A DNA stretch of 64,000 bases, from positions 120,473-184,472 of the forward strand of contig NZ_AULZ01000010.1 in NCBI RefSeq assembly GCF_000422545.1, written 5' to 3'. This DNA comes from Desulfocurvibacter africanus subsp. africanus DSM 2603. GTDB taxonomy: Bacteria > Desulfobacterota > Desulfovibrionia > Desulfovibrionales > Desulfovibrionaceae. Shown one piece after another: positions 1 to 9,042 of this stretch. The translations under genes and the position numbers were made by a program. Position 1 is the first letter of the stretch. Each line of letters starts with the position of its first letter. The notes under the pieces are model-generated. The model was given only the letters and a program-made list of their open reading frames with translations. It ran no database searches and was not told the DNA's origin.

Positions 1-432
1 TACCAGTTGGGCATTACCGAACAGCTCCGCCTTGAGCAGGCCGGGAAGTTCAACTGGGAAAATATCCTGCGTTTCACCTGCGCCGAAGAACTCAAGATCC
101 ACCTGGACGACGGCAGGGTCGTCACCCCCCCCGAGAGGCTGCGCAAGAAGCTCAGTATGAAGGGATGTAGCGCATGCACCGACTACTCCGCGGAGCTTGC
201 CGACATCTCCTTTGGCGGTCTGGGTGCTCCGAATGGCTGGACCACCGTGGTGGTCAGGACGGAACGCGGACAAAAGGCCTTCCAGAGTGCCTGCGGTACC
301 GTTCTTGAGGAGCCAAGCCAGTCCCTTCGGCAAAGGCAAGAGGCCCAAAGGGCCATAGAAGGGATCTCCAGGCGCAAGCGTGAGCGAGCTGCAGGGATGC
401 GCCAGGAACAGGTTGCCGTTTCCGGCGTCTAG
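1..432 (+). CDS. FrhB/FdhB-family F420-type oxidoreductase beta subunit, 3' part
   Basis: The reading frame is open from base 1, so this is the last 143 codons of a gene that begins before the window. The motif CSACTDYSAELADIS followed by a Gly-rich GWTTVVVRTERG segment is characteristic of the C-terminal half of the FrhB/FdhB (coenzyme F420 hydrogenase/formate dehydrogenase beta) family, which binds flavin and Fe-S clusters. The final ~50 residues are charged and less conserved. The gene stops 17 bp before the hdrA start and is almost certainly the leading visible member of the hdr operon, supplying or draining electrons to the HdrA flavin. The true electron donor (F420, NAD(P)H or ferredoxin) cannot be told from this fragment. 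Confidence 0.8.
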   Translation, partial: YQLGITEQLRLEQAGKFNWENILRFTCAEELKIHLDDGRVVTPPERLRKKLSMKGCSACTDYSAELADISFGGLGAPNGWTTVVVRTERGQKAFQSACGTVLEEPSQSLRQRQEAQRAIEGISRRKRERAAGMRQEQVAVSGV

Positions 433-449
433 CCCAAGGGGAGCATGCC

Positions 450-2525
450 ATGGCCAACCGTATCGGAGTTTATGTCTGCCACTGCGGCACCAACATTCAC
501 CCGCGCGTGGATTCACCGGGAGTGGCCCGCTTCGCCGCCGGACTGCATAATGTCGTGGTTGCGAGGGACTATAAGTTCATGTGCTCGGACCCGGGCCAAC
601 AGATGATCATCCGAGACATTCATGAACTGGGGCTCAACCGGGTGGTCGTCGCGTCCTGCTCGCCGCGCTTGCACGAGAGGACCTTCCAGAACGCCTGCCT
701 GCGCGCCGGACTCAACCCGTTCCTGTTCCAGATGACCTGCATCCGGGAGCACTGCTCGTGGATCACCACCGACAGCGAGGAGGCCACGGCCAAGGCCAAG
801 CACCTGGTTGCCGCGGCTGTGCACCGGGTCAACGAGCACACGGAGCTCTACTCCAGAGTGGAGAAGGTCCATCCGGACGTGCTCGTGGTCGGCGCGGGGA
901 TCGCCGGCATCCAGGCCGCCCTGGATATCGCCAAGTCCGGCCATCGGGTCCATCTCGTCGAACGCGCGCCCTCCATAGGCGGGCATATGGCCCAGTTCGA
1001 CAAGACCTTCCCGACCCTGGACTGCGCGGCGTGCATCTCCACCCCAAAGATGGTCGCCGTGGCCCAGGAACCCAACATCAACCTCATGACCTACAGCGAG
1101 GTGGCCGCGGTCAAGGGATTCGTGGGCAACTACCAGGCCACCATCCGGCGCAAGCCGCGCTATGTAAACATGGACGCCTGCACCGGCTGCGGGCTGTGCA
1201 TGGAGAAGTGCCCCACCAAGGTTCCCAGCGAATTCGAGGAAGGGCTCGGCCTGCGCAAGGCCATCTACCGCAATTCGCCTCAGAGCGTCCCCAACAAGCC
1301 CGTCATCGATGCCGAACATTGCCGGTATCTCAACGGCAAGAAGTGCCAGGTCTGCGCGAAGAACTGCCCATCCGAGGCCATAGATTTCACGCAGACCGAA
1401 CAGATGCTCGGCGTGGATATCGGCACCATCATCCTGGCCACCGGCTTCGACACCTTCGATCCCGCGCCGTTGGGCCAGTATGGCTACGGACTGTTCGACA
1501 ACGTGCTCACGGGCCTCCAGTTCGAGCGCCTCAACAACGCCGTCGGACCTACCGGCGGCAAGATCCAGATGAAGGACGGCCGCCCTCCCGAAAGCGTGGC
1601 CATTATCCACTGCGTGGGCAGCCGGGATGTGAACCATTACGCCTACTGCTCGCGGGTCTGCTGCATGTATGCCCTCAAGTACGACCATCTACTGAAGGAC
1701 AAGCTCGGGCACCATGTGCAGGCCTACAACTTCTACATAGACATGCGCTGCTTCGGTAAGGGCTACGAGGAGTTCTACCGCCGCGTGCAGGAGGAGGGAG
1801 TGCACTTTATCCGCGGCCGGCCGGCCGAAGTGACGGATGTGGCGCTTTCTCCGGAAGAAAAGGGCAAGCTCGTCGTGGTGAGCGAGGACACCCTGCTGGG
1901 CAGAACCGTCCGCGTGCCAGTGGACATGGTTGTGCTCTGCACGGCCATGACTTCGCGACATGATGCCGCCGAGGTGGCCCGCATCTTCGGGATCGCTCAG
2001 GGGGCCGACAGGTTCTTCCTGGAGGAGCATCCCAAGCTCGGGCCGGTCTCCACTACCACGGACGGCATCTTCCTGGCCGGAACCTGCCAGGGGCCCAAGG
2101 ACATCCCTGATGCCGTGTCCCATGCCTCGGGGGCTGCTGCGCAGGCCCTGGCTTTGACCACCCGCGGTGAAGTCGCCATTTCGCCCACGGTTTCGAACAT
2201 CAACCCGGACATCTGCATCGGCTGCAAGGTGTGCATAGACCTTTGCGCCTATTCAGCCATCGAATTTGATGAGCGCCGACGGGTGTCCGTCGTGAACGAG
2301 GCCATGTGCAAGGGGTGCGGCAGCTGTGCGGGCCACTGTCCGAGCGGAGCCGCGCAAATCCGGCACTTCACCGAGAGGCAGATCTTCAACGAGCTTGAGG
2401 GGATTCTCGCTCCGCAACCGCGGCCTGCCGCCGCGAAAGAACGCTCCGGGAGCGAGCTGGAATCTGCAAAGCTCCGGGTCATCCCTATGGCGGCCGCCGT
2501 GGATGCTCCAGTGCAAACGTCATGA
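450..2525 (+). CDS. hdrA: HdrA-like FAD/Fe-S subunit of heterodisulfide reductase
   Basis: The 691-residue product has the normal HdrA layout. It starts with an N-terminal VYVCHCG segment, then a thioredoxin-reductase-like FAD domain with GAGIAG at residues 148-153, the HdrA signature DCAACISTPKM near 192, a 4Fe-4S motif CTGCGLCMEKCP starting at C244, a second Cys group from C291, and two C-terminal ferredoxin motifs at C589 (CIGCKVC) and C620 (CKGCGSC). HdrA is the flavin subunit that bifurcates or confurcates electrons in the cytoplasm. The ATG is preceded by AAGGGGAG. MvhD follows 10 bp downstream, giving the usual electron entry to HdrA. All expected cysteines are Cys codons, so this subunit itself is not selenocysteine-containing. 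The physiological disulfide is unknown; DsrC or a small thiol is a family-based guess. Confidence 0.93.
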   Translation: MANRIGVYVCHCGTNIHPRVDSPGVARFAAGLHNVVVARDYKFMCSDPGQQMIIRDIHELGLNRVVVASCSPRLHERTFQNACLRAGLNPFLFQMTCIREHCSWITTDSEEATAKAKHLVAAAVHRVNEHTELYSRVEKVHPDVLVVGAGIAGIQAALDIAKSGHRVHLVERAPSIGGHMAQFDKTFPTLDCAACISTPKMVAVAQEPNINLMTYSEVAAVKGFVGNYQATIRRKPRYVNMDACTGCGLCMEKCPTKVPSEFEEGLGLRKAIYRNSPQSVPNKPVIDAEHCRYLNGKKCQVCAKNCPSEAIDFTQTEQMLGVDIGTIILATGFDTFDPAPLGQYGYGLFDNVLTGLQFERLNNAVGPTGGKIQMKDGRPPESVAIIHCVGSRDVNHYAYCSRVCCMYALKYDHLLKDKLGHHVQAYNFYIDMRCFGKGYEEFYRRVQEEGVHFIRGRPAEVTDVALSPEEKGKLVVVSEDTLLGRTVRVPVDMVVLCTAMTSRHDAAEVARIFGIAQGADRFFLEEHPKLGPVSTTTDGIFLAGTCQGPKDIPDAVSHASGAAAQALALTTRGEVAISPTVSNINPDICIGCKVCIDLCAYSAIEFDERRRVSVVNEAMCKGCGSCAGHCPSGAAQIRHFTERQIFNELEGILAPQPRPAAAKERSGSELESAKLRVIPMAAAVDAPVQTS

Positions 2526-2535
2526 GGAGCTGAAT

Positions 2536-2958
2536 ATGTCTGAATTCGAGCCTACCATCATCGCCTTTGTCTGCAACTGGTGCACCTACACGGCGGCCGA
2601 TCTGGCCGGAACGGCGCGCATGATCCAGTCGCCGAGGGTTCGCCTCGTACGCATGATGTGCACCGGCATGGTCGATCCGAAATACGTCATCAAAGCCTTG
2701 CTTAGTGGTGCTGATGCAGTCTTGATCAGCGGCTGCCATCCCGGCGACTGCCACTACATCAACGGCAACTACAAGGCGAGGCGCAGGGTCAAGCTGCTTT
2801 CCGAGATACTGACCACTTTCGGTTTCGATCCGCGCCGGCTCAAGCTCACCTGGGTCGGGGCCAGCGAGGGAAACGAATTCGCGGAAACGGTGAATCACCT
2901 CGTGGAGGAGATCAAGGCGCTCGGCCCTTCGGAAACAACGGCGATCGAAGCCCTGTAA
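2536..2958 (+). CDS. mvhD: MvhD-type [2Fe-2S] electron-transfer subunit
   Basis: A 140-residue protein starting MSEFEPTIIAFVCNWCTY matches the MvhD/delta-subunit family, which carries one [2Fe-2S] cluster and docks on HdrA. The family cysteines are visible at CNWC, MMCTGMVD and GCHPGDCHY. An open frame continues upstream into hdrA, but the ATG at 2536 is preferred because GAGGAG lies 7 bp ahead, the product then has the usual MvhD length, and homology begins there. The gene sits between hdrA and the FdhB-like gene in the same operon. It likely hands electrons from an FrhB/FdhB-type dehydrogenase to the HdrA flavin; no Mvh hydrogenase large subunit is in view. Confidence 0.92.
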   Translation: MSEFEPTIIAFVCNWCTYTAADLAGTARMIQSPRVRLVRMMCTGMVDPKYVIKALLSGADAVLISGCHPGDCHYINGNYKARRRVKLLSEILTTFGFDPRRLKLTWVGASEGNEFAETVNHLVEEIKALGPSETTAIEAL

Positions 2959-2968
2959 GGAGGAGGAG

Positions 2969-4129
2969 ATGGGCACCACAGCCAGCATTCGGATCGACAG
3001 CGGCAGTCCCCTCAAGACCATACAGGGCCTGTTCGGTAAATTCCTTGCGGATGAAGAGGTCGCGGGAATCTTCGTTCCGCGTCATCTCCCGGCCAGAGGA
3101 ATCGTCATGCCCTCCCTTATCACGGATGCGGGACAACTGGAGGCGGCCGATCCCATCGCGCCTTCCTTCCCGCTCAACGGAGCGCGGCAAATCGCGCGCC
3201 TGACCCGGGGAGAACTAGACGGGACTCTGGTCGCGGTACTCAGGCCATGCGAGATCAGGGCTTTCGTCGAACTCGTTAAGCTCAACCAGGGCAGCCTCGA
3301 CAATGTCCTGCTCGTGAGCGTGGATTGCTATGGGGCCTTCGATAACCAGAACTATCGGGCCTACCTCGAAACCGGCGGCGACATGCGGCCGGAGCAGTCG
3401 GACGATTTCCTGCGCAAGGCCGCGACAGGCGAAATCGGTGAGCGGACCAACGGCCTGCCGGGATTCGCCCGGGCCTGCATGGCCTGCGAGTTCCCCACGG
3501 CCCAGGCCGCCGATCTGCACATCGGTCTCTTCGGCATGGATCTGGGCGAGGAACTTCAGCTCATCTCCGGCACACCCCGGGGCGAAGGCATCCTCAACCG
3601 CCTCGGCGTCAGCGAAGCGGCGCAAAGCGACAGGCGCGAGCAGGAGATCAAGCGTTTGACCCAAAAACGCACGGCCTACCGGGACGCCATGTTCGAGCAG
3701 ACGAAAGCTAGGACCGACAGCCCGGCCAAGCTGGCGGAATACCTGGCCGGCTGCGTCAACTGCTACAACTGCCGGGTGGCCTGTCCGGTCTGCTACTGCA
3801 AGGAGTGCGTCTTCGTCACGGACGTCTTCGATCACAAGCCCTGGCAGTTCCTGGGCTGGGCCAAGCAGAAAGGCGTGTTGCGCATGCCCACGGACACGCT
3901 TTTCTATCACCTCACCCGCATGGCGCACATGAGCACCGCCTGCGTGGGGTGCGGGCAGTGCTCCAATGCCTGCCCCAACGACATACCCGTCATGGAGATA
4001 TTCAGGCTGGCCGCGAACCGGACCCAGACCGCCTTCGGCTACCTAGCTGGGGCCGAACCGGCCGAAAAGCCTCCCTTGGCTGTCTTCAAGGATAGGGAAT
4101 TTCCTGAGGTCACGGGCGGACTGGATTAG
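2969..4129 (+). CDS. FdhB/FrhB-like iron-sulfur protein
   Basis: The 386-residue product combines an FrhB/FdhB-like N-terminal region (RPCEIRAFVELVKL and CMACEFPTAQAADLHIG) with a Cys-rich C-terminus containing CVNCYNCRVACPVCYC and CVGCGQCSNACPNDIP, i.e. two cubane-type clusters. This architecture is seen in formate dehydrogenase beta subunits and related electron-input modules of Hdr complexes. An AGGAGGAG ribosome site lies just ahead of the ATG. There is no formate dehydrogenase catalytic subunit in the window, so it is safest to call it an electron-transfer subunit. With the partial FrhB at 1-432 it gives this operon two related beta-type modules, perhaps one for each HdrA unit. Confidence 0.8.
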   Translation: MGTTASIRIDSGSPLKTIQGLFGKFLADEEVAGIFVPRHLPARGIVMPSLITDAGQLEAADPIAPSFPLNGARQIARLTRGELDGTLVAVLRPCEIRAFVELVKLNQGSLDNVLLVSVDCYGAFDNQNYRAYLETGGDMRPEQSDDFLRKAATGEIGERTNGLPGFARACMACEFPTAQAADLHIGLFGMDLGEELQLISGTPRGEGILNRLGVSEAAQSDRREQEIKRLTQKRTAYRDAMFEQTKARTDSPAKLAEYLAGCVNCYNCRVACPVCYCKECVFVTDVFDHKPWQFLGWAKQKGVLRMPTDTLFYHLTRMAHMSTACVGCGQCSNACPNDIPVMEIFRLAANRTQTAFGYLAGAEPAEKPPLAVFKDREFPEVTGGLD

Positions 4130-4147
4130 GGAGCGAAGGAGCGCGCT

Positions 4148-7100
4148 ATGAAGATGACCTATGATGCCCTCGTGGTCGGGGCCGGAATCGGCGGCATCCG
4201 TTCGGCCCTTGACCTGGCCGAGACCGGCCACAAGGTCGCGCTCATGGATAGGCGACCGACAACCGGAGGACTGCTGGCCCAGCTTGACCACCAGTTCCCC
4301 ACCGACCATTGCGGCATGTGCAAGATGCTGCCCCTGACCGAGCGGGACACCTCCTCGCAGTTCTGCATGCGCAAGGGGCTTTTTCACAGGAATATCGACC
4401 TGCTGCTCTCCACCGAGCTGGAATCGCTTGAAGGCGATCCCGGAGAGTTCCACGCCGTGGCGCGCAAGCGCTCCGGGTTCGTGGACCCGAGCCGCTGCAT
4501 CGGCTGCGGCATCTGCGCCGAGGTCTGCCCGGTGCGGGTGAAGGACGAGTTCAACGCCGGACTCACCGAACGCTCGGCCATCCATCTGCCTGTTCCCCAG
4601 GCCATCCCCAACCACTATGTGGTGGATCTCGATAATTGCCAGCGCTGCTGGCAGTGCCACAAGGCCTGCCCCACCGGCGCGGTTGACTTCAAGTTCGAGG
4701 AACGCCCGAAGTTCGGGGTGCTCGTCGTGGCGCCCGACGGCCATGCCGCCGGAGAACTCATGCCTATTTTGGAGAGCGAGGAGTTCCCGGTGTCTCGGGT
4801 GACCAGCGGCGCGCAGGCCGTGGATCGTGTCATGGCGGATGAAAGCGTGAAGCTCGTCGTGCTGGGGCTGGGGCTCGAGGACATGCCCCTGGAACGCGTC
4901 CTGGCCAGGTTACTGGAGCTCAGGCCGCGCATGCCCGTGCTGGTTGCCGGTACGGAACGATCAGCCGAGGTCGAGACACTGTTGGGGGGCGGGGCTCACG
5001 ATTTCGTGAGCCTGCCGGTGGAACCGAAGGCCTTCGTTTCCTGGTTCGACAAACTCTACATGCGGCTTGTATCGGACGAAATTCTGGAGATCGACGTGGC
5101 CGCCGTGGTGCTCGCCGCGGGATTCGACTGCTATGAACCCTCTCCGACCGGCGACGTGCTGGGCTACGGGCGCTACCCGGACGTGATGACTTCCCTCGAA
5201 TTCGAGCGCTGGATCAGCGGGACCGGACCCAACGCCGGCAAGCTGATCAGGCGTTCTGATGGCGGGCCGGTGCGCAAGGTCGCCTGGCTCCAGTGCGTCG
5301 GCTCGCGCGACGTGCAGAAGCAGGCGGATTTCTGCTCCTCCATGTGCTGCATGGTCTCCATCAAGGAGGCCAACCTGACCAAGGATCTGACCCGGAACAG
5401 TCAGGAAGGGCCGGCCGACGCGGCGATCTTCTTCATGGACATGCGCACCTTCGGCAAGGACCATCAGCGTTACTGCAACGACGCCGCCGAAAGGAACGGC
5501 ATCCGTTTCATCCGCAGCCGCATCCACTCCGTGATCCCGGCGAATGGTCCTGAAAAGGGCCTGTCGGTCGATTATCTGGATCAGGCCGGCGAGCTGCGCA
5601 CGGAGCGTTTCGATCTGCTCGTCCTGGCGGTTGGAGCCCGCCCGCCGGAGTCCATGGCGCGCTTGGCCAAGGCCACGGGAGTCGAGACCAACACTTGGGG
5701 CTTCTGCAAGACCATGCCCTACGAGCCGTCCCGGACCTCGCGGCTGGGTGTCTTTGCCGCCGGATCGTTCGCCGGGCCCAAGGACATCGCCGAGAGCATG
5801 ATCCAGTCCGGCGCGGCCGCGCTGGGCGCCTCGCGGCTCATCAACCTGTATGCCCCCATCCGGGAGCAGCACTCCGAGCCTGAACCCGAATACGAGAACG
5901 TCTCCCGTCAGCCGTCCCGCATCCTCGTGGCGCTGTGCACCTCCTGTCCGACTCTCCCCCGCAGCGCTAACCTCTCGGAGCTCTCCGCCATGTTGTCGTC
6001 GTGGCCCGGAGTGCAGAACGTCATCACCATCCACAGGGCCTGCACCGGCCCAGGCTGGCAGCAGATCATGGAGCATGCCCGCAATTCGCGGCCAAACCGT
6101 GTGCTTATAGGCGCGTGCATGCCCTATGCGTACATTCCCAAGCTCCACGAGCTGGGTCGGGAGCTTCACCTGGATCCCGCGCTCATGGACGTGGTGGACA
6201 TCTACTCGCCTCTGGCGGGAACACGGTCGGAACATGCGCTCGCCGACATACGCACCACGCTGCGCATGGCGGTGACTAAGCTCGCCGGGGCCGAGCCGGC
6301 CCCAAAAACCAGAACACAGCCGGTGCACCAGGCCGCCCTTGTCGTGGGCGGCGGGCTCGCCGGCATGACGGCTGCCCTGGGTATCGCCGACCACGGCTAT
6401 TCCGTGAGCCTGGTGGAAGAGAGCAATAAACTCGGCGGCATGGTCAAGAACGTGCGCGTCGGTCCCGAGGGTACGGACGCGGCCAAGTTCCTCTCCGAGC
6501 TCGTGGAGCAGGTCGAGAAGCATCCGAAGGTCAAGGTCTTCACCGATTCGCGGGTCTCGCTGTCCGTGGGCCGGGCCGGCCACTTCATGTCCGTCATCTC
6601 GACCCCGAAGGGCGCCATGAACCTGCTGCACGGGGCGACGGTGCTGGCGACCGGAGGCCAAGAATCCAAGGTCTACGAGTGGGGATTCAGGGTCCACAAG
6701 AGCGTCGTGACCCACCAGGAGCTGGAGCAGCGCCTGGCGGACGGCACCCTTGACGTAACGGACCTCGGCTGCGTGGCCATGATCCAATGCTGGCGCTCGC
6801 GGGAGGAGGAACACGAGTATTGCAGCCGGGTCTGCTGCCAACTGGCCATGAAGAACATCCTGGAACTCAAGCGCAGGAACCCGAGGCTGCCCATCTACGT
6901 CTTCTACCGCGATGTGATGACCTACGGCTTCAGCGAAGCACTGTTCACCCAGGCCCGCAAGGCCGGGGCCATGTTCATCCGCTACGATCCCGAGGCCAAA
7001 CCCAAGGTTTCCTTCCAGGACGGCAAGCCCGTGATAAGCGCCATGGACCCGATGCTTGGCCGTGAAATCCAGGTGCGCGCGGACATCCTGTCGCTGGCCA

Positions 7101-7579
7101 GCGGCATCGAGCCGGGCGAAACCGATGAGTTGGCTGAAGTCTTCGGCGTGCCGCGAGACGAGCACGGGTTCTTCCAGGAGGCCGATACCAAATGGCGCCC
7201 GGTCGATTTCATGAAGCATGGGGTGTTCATGTGCGGCATCGCGCGCGCTCCGGGCAGCATGGAAGAAACCATTGTTTCGGCCAAGGCGGCGGCCCAGCGG
7301 TCCCTGCGGGTGCTCTCGGAGCAGCGGGTCGTCACGGGCGGCATGGTCGCCGAGGTGCGCCACACCTACTGCTCGTTGTGCGGGCGCTGCATCGATGTCT
7401 GCCCCTACGGCGCCCGAAGCATGGACACGGACCACCAGCGCGTGGTTGTCGACGAGCTGCTGTGCCAGGGCTGCGGGGCCTGCGCCGCCGTATGCCCCAA
7501 CAGCGCCAGCCTGCTGAGGGGGTATTCCGACAAACAGGTTCTCGGCGTCATCGACGCGGCGCTCGAATTCTCGAGTTGA
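4148..7579 (+). CDS. Giant double-HdrA fusion with embedded receiver-like domain (HdrL-like)
   Basis: At 1143 residues this is well over the size of a normal HdrA. Module 1 (about 1-590) has an FAD motif GAGIGG near residue 10, an atypical CGMCKMLPL segment, ferredoxin motifs at C117 (CIGCGIC) and C164 (CQRCWQC), and the LQCVGSRDVQ and CSSMCCM HdrA blocks. Between them, residues ~189-305 form a CheY-like fold: a VLVVAPDG strand, a hydrophobic LVVLGLGLEDMP strand where the usual phospho-Asp is Gly, and VLVAGTERS. Module 2 has an N-terminal CTSCP region near 595, GGGLAG at ~734-739, QCWRSREEE and CSRVCC blocks, and C-terminal ferredoxin motifs at C1075 and C1106. Long HdrA fusions (HdrL) are known from sulfate reducers; the receiver-like insertion is inferred here from the pattern. 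Confidence 0.88.
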   Translation: MKMTYDALVVGAGIGGIRSALDLAETGHKVALMDRRPTTGGLLAQLDHQFPTDHCGMCKMLPLTERDTSSQFCMRKGLFHRNIDLLLSTELESLEGDPGEFHAVARKRSGFVDPSRCIGCGICAEVCPVRVKDEFNAGLTERSAIHLPVPQAIPNHYVVDLDNCQRCWQCHKACPTGAVDFKFEERPKFGVLVVAPDGHAAGELMPILESEEFPVSRVTSGAQAVDRVMADESVKLVVLGLGLEDMPLERVLARLLELRPRMPVLVAGTERSAEVETLLGGGAHDFVSLPVEPKAFVSWFDKLYMRLVSDEILEIDVAAVVLAAGFDCYEPSPTGDVLGYGRYPDVMTSLEFERWISGTGPNAGKLIRRSDGGPVRKVAWLQCVGSRDVQKQADFCSSMCCMVSIKEANLTKDLTRNSQEGPADAAIFFMDMRTFGKDHQRYCNDAAERNGIRFIRSRIHSVIPANGPEKGLSVDYLDQAGELRTERFDLLVLAVGARPPESMARLAKATGVETNTWGFCKTMPYEPSRTSRLGVFAAGSFAGPKDIAESMIQSGAAALGASRLINLYAPIREQHSEPEPEYENVSRQPSRILVALCTSCPTLPRSANLSELSAMLSSWPGVQNVITIHRACTGPGWQQIMEHARNSRPNRVLIGACMPYAYIPKLHELGRELHLDPALMDVVDIYSPLAGTRSEHALADIRTTLRMAVTKLAGAEPAPKTRTQPVHQAALVVGGGLAGMTAALGIADHGYSVSLVEESNKLGGMVKNVRVGPEGTDAAKFLSELVEQVEKHPKVKVFTDSRVSLSVGRAGHFMSVISTPKGAMNLLHGATVLATGGQESKVYEWGFRVHKSVVTHQELEQRLADGTLDVTDLGCVAMIQCWRSREEEHEYCSRVCCQLAMKNILELKRRNPRLPIYVFYRDVMTYGFSEALFTQARKAGAMFIRYDPEAKPKVSFQDGKPVISAMDPMLGREIQVRADILSLASGIEPGETDELAEVFGVPRDEHGFFQEADTKWRPVDFMKHGVFMCGIARAPGSMEETIVSAKAAAQRSLRVLSEQRVVTGGMVAEVRHTYCSLCGRCIDVCPYGARSMDTDHQRVVVDELLCQGCGACAAVCPNSASLLRGYSDKQVLGVIDAALEFSS

Positions 7580-7593
7580 CGGAGGAGGAAAGC

Positions 7594-8148
7594 ATGCACG
7601 CATCAACCGAAACGTTGTCCATTCGTGAAGCGCCAGCCTTGGCGAAGGTGCGCGAGATGGTCATGGGCTGCATGCAGTGCGGCACATGCAGCGCATCCTG
7701 CCCCAACGCCTTTGCCATGGACTACACTCCACGGCAGCTATGGCGTCTGCTCCTCCTCGGACAGGAGCAGGAGGTGCTCGGCAGCAAGACCATCTATCTG
7801 TGTTCGAGCTGCTACACCTGCACGGTGCGCTGTCCCAGAGGGCTGCCACTTACCGAGGCCATGCACGCACTCAAGCGCCTGGCCTGGGAGCGGCTTCCTC
7901 AGACCCGTTCCCGGGCCGCCTTTTACCAGGCCTTTGTGGAGCACATACGCATCTATGGCAGGGTCCAGGAATCAGCGCTCATGGCCCGTTATTTCGCCAA
8001 AAGCCGTGATCCCCGGCTTCCCTTGTCGTTCACCGCCGCCGGCTTGCGTCTGCTGCGCAAGGGGAAGCTGCATGTGCCTGACGCCAGCCACAAGGGGATG
8101 CTCAAGAGAGTGGTCGATGCGGCCATGCCCAAGGAAGGTCGGACATGA
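7594..8148 (+). CDS. hdrC: HdrC-like two-[4Fe-4S] subunit
   Basis: The 184-residue protein carries two classical ferredoxin motifs, CMQCGTCSASCPN and CSSCYTCTVRCPRG, followed by a helical region with MHALKRLAWE, as expected for HdrC, which relays electrons from HdrA to HdrB. The ATG at 7594 is chosen over in-frame codons inside the preceding gene because GGAGGAGG lies 6 bp ahead and the family start is matched. Its stop overlaps the hdrB start by four bases (ATGA), implying translational coupling. Confidence 0.92.
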   Translation: MHASTETLSIREAPALAKVREMVMGCMQCGTCSASCPNAFAMDYTPRQLWRLLLLGQEQEVLGSKTIYLCSSCYTCTVRCPRGLPLTEAMHALKRLAWERLPQTRSRAAFYQAFVEHIRIYGRVQESALMARYFAKSRDPRLPLSFTAAGLRLLRKGKLHVPDASHKGMLKRVVDAAMPKEGRT

Positions 8149-9038
8149 AGTACGCATATTTTCCCGGTTGTTCCTTGATGGAAAGCGCCAAGGAATACGA
8201 CTTCTCAACAAAGGTCGTGATGGAACTCCTCGATGGAAAATTGAGGGATATTCCGGATTGGGGCTGCTGCGGGGCCACTGCCGTGGAATCGGTCAGCCGG
8301 GAACTGGCCTTGTCGCTCGCAGCCAGGAACCTGGCCATTGCCGAGAAAGCCCTGCCCGGAATCGACGTCCTTGCGCCGTGCAGCGCCTGCTACCTCAACC
8401 TGCGGCGCGTCCAGGAGGAACTGCCGAAGGACCGCGAGCTTATGCAGTCGGTGAATAAGATCCTCTCGGTCGAGGATCTGGTCTACTCCGGCTCTGTCTC
8501 CGTGCGACATCTGCTTGATGTTCTGGAAAACGATATCGGCTACGAACGCCTTGGCGCCCATGTGCAGCGGGACCTCTCCAACCTGACCGTAGCCCCTTAC
8601 ACGGGTTGCCAGGTTCTGCGGCCCTACCGTGTCTTCGACGACCCTGAACGCCCCCAGGTTCTGGCGAAGATCCTCAAGACCATGGGCGTAAACGTGCATC
8701 CATGGGGACATTCCAGCCGTTGCTGTGGCGCATCCCTGCTGGCCAACCATCGCGCGGTGGGTCTGGAGGCGGTCAGGTCGATCCTGGAGGCGGCCCAGGG
8801 CGCGGACTGCATCGTGACCGTCTGCCCCATGTGCCAGATGAACCTCGAACTCTATCAGGGTACCCTTGGCCTGCGAATACCGGTTCTCTATCTGCCTCAA
8901 CTCATGGGCATAGCCTACGGCTTTTCGTCTGATTTCATGCGCCTGGACGAAAACTTGTCGATTCCCTCGACATTTCTCGAATCCATGACGCCTGGGATCC
9001 ATGCGGAGAATTTTAACAACCGTCCCGAAGGGAGGTAA
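8145..9038 (+). CDS. hdrB: HdrB-like CCG-domain catalytic subunit
   Basis: The 297-residue product begins MKYAYFPGCSLMESAKEY, the standard HdrB opening, and contains two CCG domains: PDWGCCGATA with APCSACYLNL, and SSRCCGASL with TVCPMCQMNL. CCG domains hold the noncubane [4Fe-4S] clusters that cleave disulfides. The gene overlaps hdrC by four bases and ends four bases before the Usp gene. It completes an HdrABC set. The C-terminal ~35 residues after LMGIAYGFS are variable. The heterodisulfide substrate of methanogens is absent in sulfate reducers, so the true substrate is unresolved. Confidence 0.93.
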   Translation: MKYAYFPGCSLMESAKEYDFSTKVVMELLDGKLRDIPDWGCCGATAVESVSRELALSLAARNLAIAEKALPGIDVLAPCSACYLNLRRVQEELPKDRELMQSVNKILSVEDLVYSGSVSVRHLLDVLENDIGYERLGAHVQRDLSNLTVAPYTGCQVLRPYRVFDDPERPQVLAKILKTMGVNVHPWGHSSRCCGASLLANHRAVGLEAVRSILEAAQGADCIVTVCPMCQMNLELYQGTLGLRIPVLYLPQLMGIAYGFSSDFMRLDENLSIPSTFLESMTPGIHAENFNNRPEGR

Positions 9039-9042
9039 TGTC

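Noticed and set aside
4961..7606. 881-residue antisense frame
   Set aside because: It is a shadow on the strand opposite the double-HdrA gene, caused by GC-rich third positions. No motifs or ribosome site.
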